From Onchidella celtica (taxonomy: Eukaryota; Mollusca; Gastropoda; Systellommatophora; Onchidiidae), in assembly GCA_963931925.1 (NCBI GenBank), contig OZ007576.1, positions 18,782,811-18,846,810 of the forward strand: 64,000 bases of DNA, in the 5' to 3' direction. Positions 56,946 through 64,000 of the stretch are shown here, piece after piece. How positions within the stretch are numbered: the stretch's first letter is position 1; each line of letters begins with the position of its first letter. The notes beneath the pieces are model-generated. The model did no database searches and had not been told where the DNA came from. It saw nothing but the letters and a program-made list of their open reading frames with translations. The position numbers and the translations under genes are program-made.

Positions 56946-57669
56946 GGTAAAACTTTATTTACCCAGGAAGTGGAAATTTGGTTACATAACTTTGTCATTG
57001 ACATGTCAGTTTTGGACGTATCTGGTATTTTTCCACCAACACGACAGAAGCGTGGAAATATAACAGACGTACCTCATACTTTGCTACTTTTCTGGAGTGT
57101 TTTGAACGATAAAAATAGGACAATGGCACGAGCACTGTCAGTTTCTCTCCCTCTCTCTCGCTTCATTTTCTCCCAGTCCACCCTCGCCCTGTTTTTCCTT
57201 ATCACTCGAGTGTCCTTAGGTAAATTAACTACGAAGGTAAAATCCCTCGTGGAGTGGGTATTTTTAACCCCGTGCAGGATGATTGTGTCACGAAATGATG
57301 TCTGTCGTGAGGCCCCGGGTAGCTTCTGTATTGTTCAACTGTGAAAATCCGAGAGATAGGTAGACCAAGGTGGTTCGGGTTTATCATGAAGGAAGAGTTA
57401 TTCTGGATTGGTTCGGAACTGAGATCGTATTACCCTGTTTCCGCTCCAGAGCTAAAGTGATCTATGTGCTAATATTCGACCAAGTATTGACCTGGCTAAG
57501 TTAGGTCTATTCTTAATAAATAATTATTAAGATATTTCGATATTTTTATTTTCATATAGATCTACATCCTTGTTTAAAAATTCATAATGATTAATATTAT
57601 TGCCTTCTGAGTGGTTTTGATATTGGACATATGAAATTAATTCCCCAATAGAACGTGAACTCACTAATC

Positions 57670-58030
57670 AACTGGCGGACCAATCAAAATCGAGGAGTGT
57701 GCACGTAAGCTAAGTCTCCATGTTGTTGTTGTCATAGGTAAAGCTGAATGAGCTGTAATATTGAGCGTCGCCGTCAACTGAAAAGAGGAAGTAAAGAGAA
57801 AGCGATTTTTCGTTTGCTGAATGGGGGATCCCTTTCAGCGGTTTACGTGCACAGCCCGCGAGGTCGGGTACTACTTCCGATAGAAGTGTTATTTTGAGCG
57901 CCAGGGTATGAAATATAATAGGCGAACACCAATCAGGTAGGTGAGGCAGATTTGGAGTATTATGATTGGCCAGATCCTGGTATTGATTATTAGAGTTGTG
58001 CATGGGATTGCGAAAGTCAGCCAATCACAG
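57670..58030. promoter_or_regulatory. Cluster of CCAAT boxes, possible promoter
   Basis: CCAATCA or its reverse TGATTGG occurs near 57681, 57931, 57963 and 58021, and CCAAT near 57643, within an otherwise A/T-rich 4 kb. CCAAT boxes bind NF-Y upstream of animal genes. No TATA box or gene start was identified, so this is inference. Confidence 0.25.
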
Positions 58031-59142
58031 GCTCTTTAAAAATATCAGACAGATATTCTGAAATTTGGACACTTCTCGATTTGTGTCAACCGGGAAACCC
58101 CTATTGGACCTGGATATACTTAAATTCCCCTGAGCAGGTAAATAAAAATGGCATCTCCAACTAATATATAAACCGTCGCTTTCACAGTAGGTGCAATATT
58201 TCTGCTTAATCGAGCAGGGAATAAAGTGAAAACAATTCTTTACTAAGATTTGAAAGTTTATCGCTTGTAGAAATAATTGAACAACTATTAAAATTTTATA
58301 TATTCATTTTTCTGTGTTGGAGCTTCCGTGAAAACTTGTGCAGATAATTTCAGTGTTGCCTTGATAATACACAAGTAGAACTTGACAGATACTTTACAAG
58401 TTAGGATTTAAAAGCAAATAAAAGGAAAACGAGATACCAAAGATTTCATGTTTCGTAGAGGGACTTTGATTTCCAACCGCGCACTATGAATTTCTGTGTT
58501 TTGTTCACGACAATTTTGAATACGGTAAGGACACTGAACGTTGGCGTAATAGAGTAACATTTAAAATAACAACACTTATGACATAACTAATTAATTTATA
58601 ATCCTTTATGACACAGTCATATAAAAATGTTTTTAAAAAAAATCAACAGCAACTTGTGACAGCAATTTACAATAGAGTACTGACTATAATGTGCATATAT
58701 TAAAACAAGTTTGTGTTTATAGCAGATTAACTGTTTATTATCAATAGGATATTTTCTATTTTTCACCCAGGCATTTCAAAACATGAGTTGTTTTTTAATT
58801 ATTTTTATTTTACTTAATTTTGACAATTCAGTCAGTTTGAAAAAGCAGATAAAATCATCGTCATTAATCCATCTTTTTTTTTTTTTCCTGCACCCGTTAA
58901 CAAGGCGAATGGTGCGGGAGGCGGTGGTGAAACTGTTTGAGCTTTAAGCGTGTACTGCATTTGTAGGCTGTATTGTAATAATATGTGTATGATATGCACC
59001 CAAGTATATCGCATAGACGCAGTCGGTTCAACCGTGTGAAACTCTGCGAAGCATAGTTACTCTTACTGTATGTTTCCTTTCGAAACAAAAGTCGAATAAA
59101 TCAATTATTATAGTCATTGTTGTTACTATTTACTATACATTT

Positions 59143-59148
<6 letters not shown>

Positions 59149-59176
<28 letters not shown>
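59149..59176 (+). repeat. (ATT)n microsatellite, then GA tract
   Basis: Nine or so ATT units, followed by a GAGAGA tract at about 59250-59345. Confidence 0.85.
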
Positions 59177-59703
59177 ATTGCAGATTAGCACTCAGAAAAA
59201 ATAGCTTGCTAACCGTTTGTAATACTGTTAGGAAGGATGTTGAGGGGAGAGACAGAGGGAGAGAGCGAGAAAGAGAAAGAAACGAACGAGAGAGAGAGAG
59301 AGAGAAAGATAGAAAGAAAGCGAAACAGACAAAGAGGAACAGAGAGAAGCATTTGATTTAACTGGGCCATTGTTCTACATTAAAATCCCTGCAATTGACA
59401 GTGCGTGTTTGCTATCAGTCGCCGTTGCGTTCAAAAGCCTGAAACTCCCGGTTTGCTTTACCACTAAGGCTAGAGGCACACTAAGACAAGTCCGTTTCAC
59501 GTCAAAATTCACTCAGTGCACTAGCTCTCTCTTCCCGCCCAGCTGACTCAAGACAATTCCGACGCGCCCGAGCTACTGAGACAAGACTTATTTCAGTCTC
59601 GCCAGTGTGCGAGGTCACCGTGTACTTCCACAGTTCACATCTCACGCAATAAACCGAGAAAAAACAGAATTGACTCAGTGTGTCACCAGCCTAACTAGAT
59701 CAA

Positions 59704-60123
59704 AGATAATTTTATTAGAAACGATAAGATGCGACACTGTCTTCTTCGCACCACTAAAAAAACCGTGCACACAATTTGCACGCTGATCGGGGGCGAGGCC
59801 CATGGCGCATAGTATGAAAAGAATGCTTGATACAGTGGTAAATTTATGATGCAAATTTGTGACAGCGCTTATACTGCGACTAAAAAAAAAAAAAAATAGC
59901 TAGAGTTTTCCCACAGCGATTGAGGCTATAATTCCACAATAAGTGATGTCAATCAAAGCCCTTGGCGATGGCTGAACAGTAAACAAATTCAATATTTTCC
60001 CTAACTGGTTTTGTAAAATACGGTACTTTTCATGACTTCCGCGCGTTTGCCGCTAGGTGGCGGTGCCAAATGTGCGCACACTAAATGCACTGGCTGTCTT
60101 ATCTTGTCAATTCTAGTATCTTT
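59704..60123. mobile_element. AAGATACTAG-ended MITE, copy 3
   Basis: It starts AAGATAATTTTATTAGAAACGATAAGAT and ends GTCTTATCTTGTCAATTCTAGTATCTTT. The interior is collinear with copy 1, including the CCGCTAGGTGGCGGTGC block. Confidence 0.78.
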
Positions 60124-61189
60124 GCTTAGAGCAAGAACCAGTAGGTGAATTTCTCAACATGTTCTTTTACGTAGATTCAAACAAATCGCTTTGAGGGACT
60201 GGTATTTAGTAACGATTTATCACCATGATAATAACGCATAAGTTTTTATTCTTTCTTATAGTAGAGCTGAGGGTGTACATGTAAGCAATTAAAACATCGT
60301 AACTACGTCATTAAAACCTATAAAACTTTATGTACTATCTTAACTTTTGACGATAAATTACGTGGACACGTTCATTTTAGACAAAATTCAACCTTTCATA
60401 TTATTTACTTACAAATTATTTGAACCACAAAAGAAAGACGCATTAGCTTTGAGTAAAATTGAAAAATATGACCGGAAATTTCGTTCTATGCCCCTATGTA
60501 TCAGACATTGCTGATTCCAAATTAACTTCATCAGATCGGGGTATTTCAGAATGAAGGCGTGATATAAAAAAACCGATCTTTCAGTCCTTGCTTTGAATCC
60601 AAGTGTCGTTGTTAATGTAACCTAGATGTAGATATTATACAGCTGGGCTTGGTACAGGCAAAATTTGCAAGATTCAGCTTGTCCGGGTCGGCTAGTGACA
60701 AGAATCATTAATGTATCCTCGCCTGGCGTAACAGATGCTTGTAAGCACTTTATAATGCGCATTTCACAGTGGAAACATGATGAAAAGTTAATATAACATT
60801 CTAAAAGGCTACTTTTTGTGGGCATTACAAGACATTCGAAATCATAATCTGAAGAGGAAAAAAAAACCTTGGGAAATTTTTTTTAAAAAACGGTTTTTGT
60901 CTACATTCATTTTCATCAAAGATCCAAACAAATGGAAGTAAACGATAATGTATTTATTAATGTATTTATTTAAATAGTGATTCGTTCGTGACTTATTTTC
61001 TATATTCATTTTCATCGAAGTCACACGGATCAAAGTTTACGACGATACTATTGTTTTCCATACACATTTACAAACTTCTTTTTTCACATCTACTCAAAAC
61101 AATTTAAGAATTTTATCAATTTTATACGGAATTATTAATCTATTCTTGAATTGTAAATTGATGAAGTTCTCAATATCGAACACAAATAA

Positions 61190-61565
61190 AGTACCCAAAT
61201 AGACCCTGAAAGGCACAAAGTGACCTTTATCCTGCTGACGAGCCGTAAAACCCAAACTCAAACTCACACTCTTACTATGATTTCCACAGAGGGACAAACT
61301 ATTATTGGAAATCGCGACTTTAGTTCTTGTTTGTTCTATCTCCATTTTCTGAAAAACTGGAGATCTTTTAGCATGTAGAAGAGGACTTAGTATAACAAAT
61401 GCACACGCTGACACTTGTTTAAAATGCGTTGTGGCACTTATCAAGCTGTTCCGCTGTTCCGATTTATTCTAACTCCTTATCGTAATACTAGAGCCATGAA
61501 AGTTTAGCGTCAAATTTCTCAGTTGTGCAAAAAGTAGAGTTAGGCCAAAACAAGAACAAAGATCA
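61190..61565 (+). repeat. Dispersed repeat family IV, copy 3
   Basis: It contains TTCTGAAAAACTGGAGAT, TGACACTTGTTTAAAATGCG, ATTTATTCTAACTCCTTATC and TTTCTCAGTTGTGCAAAAAG in the family order. Confidence 0.7.
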
Positions 61566-61759
61566 CAAAACAGCCTGAGATAACTGTTGAAACTGACAAT
61601 AACGATAATTATAAATGAGTCATACATTACAAACGTGTTCAAACTTCTCTTGTTCTGTGTGTACTGACAATTATAGTAAGTTTATCTGTGTAATTATATA
61701 TTGCGTCTTGACTCCAAACTATTAGTGGGAGCATTCTTTCTTTCTGTGAAGATTGTAAT

Positions 61760-61935
61760 GGATTACATTTCTCTCTCTCTCTCTCTGTTTCTCTTTTTCT
61801 CTCTCCCTCTTACTTTCTCTTTCCTCCTCTCCCTCCCTGTCTCGCTCTCTCTCTGCCTCTCTACTTCTCTCTCTTACTTTCTCTTCTTCTCTGTCTCTTT
61901 CGCTCTCCCCGATCCCTCCATCCGTTCCCCCACTC
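61760..61935 (+). repeat. (CT)n-rich microsatellite
   Basis: CTCTCT with TTTCTC and CCCTC variants, about 200 bp before the 62142 exon. Confidence 0.85.
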
Positions 61936-62141
61936 TCCCCTCTCCCGGTGACAATTCTGGGGTAAAATTCAAAATATATTTTCTTCTTTACGAACCGTAT
62001 CTTCGAGAACGATGTATAACATTTTCCTTGCCATAAAACGTGTACCATTTTGTGTTGCTTTTCTCCCGCTTCGTTTGTTACCGTAATATTAATTTTGTTA
62101 CCCTAACCTTTGTGATATAATTTTGCTTCCTTTCTCTACAG

Positions 62142-62319
62142 ATCCTTACACTCAGCTACCTGGCAGAGGGTGGCCGGAATAAGGGAAAGGGGAGGCGGAT
62201 TCGTCGGATGGATGAGACTTTCTTCATGTCAGAGATGACGAGACGCAAGTTTGAGCGGTTTTTCCTCACCCGGGAGGACAGAAGAGGGGACACAGTGACG
62301 CCATGGTCAGAGACCTCTG
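62142..62319 (+). CDS. Internal exon of an unrecognised gene
   Basis: A strong acceptor (TTGCTTCCTTTCTCTACAG, AG at 62140-62141) and donor (CTCTG|GTAAGA, GT at 62320-62321) bound 178 bp. Only one frame is open: 59 codons plus one base. It starts ILTLSYLAEGG, has a basic run (RNKGKGRRIRR), then MDETFFMSEMTRRKFERFF and ends TPWSETS. The other two frames have stops, as expected for a coding exon. I do not recognise the protein. The basic and aromatic content suggests an intracellular segment. No neighbouring exon could be matched in the window. Confidence 0.55.
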
Positions 62320-62362
62320 GTAAGATTTCGATAATGAGTCTTTCTTTCAAATTCGACGGTCT

Positions 62363-62739
<377 letters not shown>

Positions 62740-63269
62740 TGCCCTACTGTCTGCAATGTCTATTTGCTAATCTTCCTATCTTTCGGCCTGCCCGTCTGTT
62801 TGGGAGAGAAAGAAAGAAAGTGAAGAAAAGAACATAGTAAGAATGAATGAAAAGGAGACAGAAAGTAGAAAGGCAAAAACATTCTTTACAGGAATGGGTC
62901 AAAGCGACTTAGTTAAAAAGATAAAACAAAAGGTATATAGTTATTCTCATGATAATTTTAATGAACTTATTTACATCACGTCCGGTTTTAAACAAAGAAA
63001 CAAAAATGATTGCATAGTTTTCCATAGTAAGTGTCACTTTAAAGACTCTAAATTGCGTTGCATTGTCTATGAAATTGTGAATTGGTCAATTAAATGTCTC
63101 GGATTTCATGATCAGTGAATCGAAGACTGTTGGTAAATTGGTTGACTGATGGACAGTTTGATTGGCTGGGTGGTCATAAAATCAGGGAATGTAGATAAAG
63201 TTGTTGTGTTTTTTTTTCCTTTTTTTGGTTTGCGTTTTACAGACCCTGGGCCAAAAAAAGGGGATATGT

Positions 63270-63565
63270 TATTTTTAAACATGACAAAAATGACAGTGAA
63301 TCCTCACAAATCACGCCATATGACACTAATGCAAATTTCCCAAATGCGATTAAGGAAGCGTACAGATACAACATTTTATACAAATAATCGTTTCTTTTTT
63401 TGTTCTTTTTTTGTTTAACTGTTAAGGATGACAAAACTGAAAATGAATCCTCACAAATCACGCCATGTGACACTAACGCAAATTTCCCAAATTGGATTAA
63501 GGAGGTGTACAGATACAACAAATACAAATATTCGCTGTTGTTCTTTTTTTGTTTAACTGTTAATG
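63270..63565 (+). repeat. Tandem duplication carrying SINE type A-like tails
   Basis: Two units of about 150 bp each contain GTGAATCCTCACAAATCACGCC-like and GCAAATTTCCCAAAT..GATTAAGGA..GTACAGATACAA sequences. The second part matches the 3' tail of type A SINEs without the SINE body, so it may come from a partner LINE. Confidence 0.55.
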
Positions 63566-63928
63566 AGTCTCTCCCCCCCCTCCCCCCCCCCCCCCGGTCA
63601 AGCACATATCATATGAGCTTTTTTTTTTTTTTATATCATGACGTTATAATTTTCCCATGATTTATACTCTTTCGAAACGATAAGGATGAGATGCGATGTC
63701 AGACGCATTAAAAGGGAAACTCCCCAAGCGGAGGAGGAGGACACCCATGTCTCCAATTCTCTTAATGGCCAAAAAATATTGTTACGGGCGCGTAGTCTAT
63801 TTACAAAGCCAAATAGTGAAAATACTGAGTTGTGTTCACTGTTCAGCTATGGCTTTAAATAATGTGAAATATACCACGCTCCCCTAACAACAGTCCCTTA
63901 TGGTAAATTGGTATCCATTTTTAGGCTG

Positions 63929-64000
63929 TTGTTATAAGTACGTACGCACACCAATCGTTTTGCGCTAGGGGCACGTACATATACGTACCTATCCCTAACC
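63929..64000 (-). mobile_element. GTACGTACG-ended MITE, copy 7, cut by the window end
   Basis: It starts GTTGTTATAAGTACGTACGCAC and continues into TTTTGCGCTAGGGGCACGTAC and CCTATCCCTAACC, the same order as copies 1 and 5. Confidence 0.75.

Larger units (their letters stand above)
56000..62141. other. Intergenic or intronic, no gene seen
   Basis: Apart from microsatellites, a CCAAT cluster, the AAGATACTAG MITE and family IV, the sequence is A/T-rich with no supported exon. It may be 5' flank or intron of the gene with the 62142 exon. Confidence 0.35.

Noticed and set aside
56594..57004. Acidic or serine-rich proteins in GAAGAT repeats
   Set aside because: Microsatellite translation; the acidic frame contains stops and no exon boundaries.

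Overview
The window looks like animal nuclear DNA, intron-rich and full of repeats. It is most likely from a marine invertebrate, and I would guess a gastropod mollusc. Signs are split genes with GT-AG junctions, tRNA-headed SINEs, many small inverted-repeat elements (MITEs), long microsatellites, long G or C homopolymers, and a very recent Ty3/gypsy-type retrotransposon. The species call is inference. No rRNA gene, genuine tRNA gene or CRISPR array is visible.

Genes. (1) 2344-6152, minus strand: a broken arylsulfatase B-like sulfatase. One long exon (6152-4835) has two frame disruptions and a changed active-site residue. A 2.3 kb intron packed with three mobile elements follows. The terminal exon carries a stop where a Trp codon is expected. 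(2) 18298-32488, minus strand: a four-exon gene I assembled by splice-site and phase matching. It predicts a secreted protein of about 159 residues whose C-terminal half resembles interleukin-17. Its 11.6 kb first intron holds the complete LTR retrotransposon in antisense orientation. (3) 62142-62319, plus strand: one well-bounded internal exon of an unrecognised gene. (4) 33835-34164, minus strand: a weaker candidate terminal exon. (5) 55270-55521, minus strand: the C-terminal fragment of a non-LTR retrotransposon.

The centrepiece is an 8,350 bp LTR element at 21685-30034. It has near-identical 1.19 kb LTRs bounded by TGTCAC/GTGACA, a perfect 5 bp target duplication (CGCTC), a primer site matching tRNA-Pro and a polypurine tract. 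A gag-protease ORF is followed by an overlapping pol ORF in the +1 frame. Pol has integrase BEFORE reverse transcriptase and RNase H, the order seen in the Gmr1 group of Ty3/gypsy elements and in Ty1/copia. The Gag capsid resembles the SCAN domain. All catalytic residues are intact, so the copy is young.

The rest is a mosaic of repeats. There are at least nine copies of a tRNA-derived SINE with two alternative 3' tails. There are seven copies of a GTACGTACG-ended MITE and three of an AAGATACTAG-ended MITE, one of which carries a nested TTAA-flanked insertion. A PIF/Harbinger-like MITE, several hAT-like MITEs, two large palindromes and several satellites are also present. The most striking satellite is 21 tandem 33 bp units at 48131-48823, which appears to have arisen inside a SINE tail.
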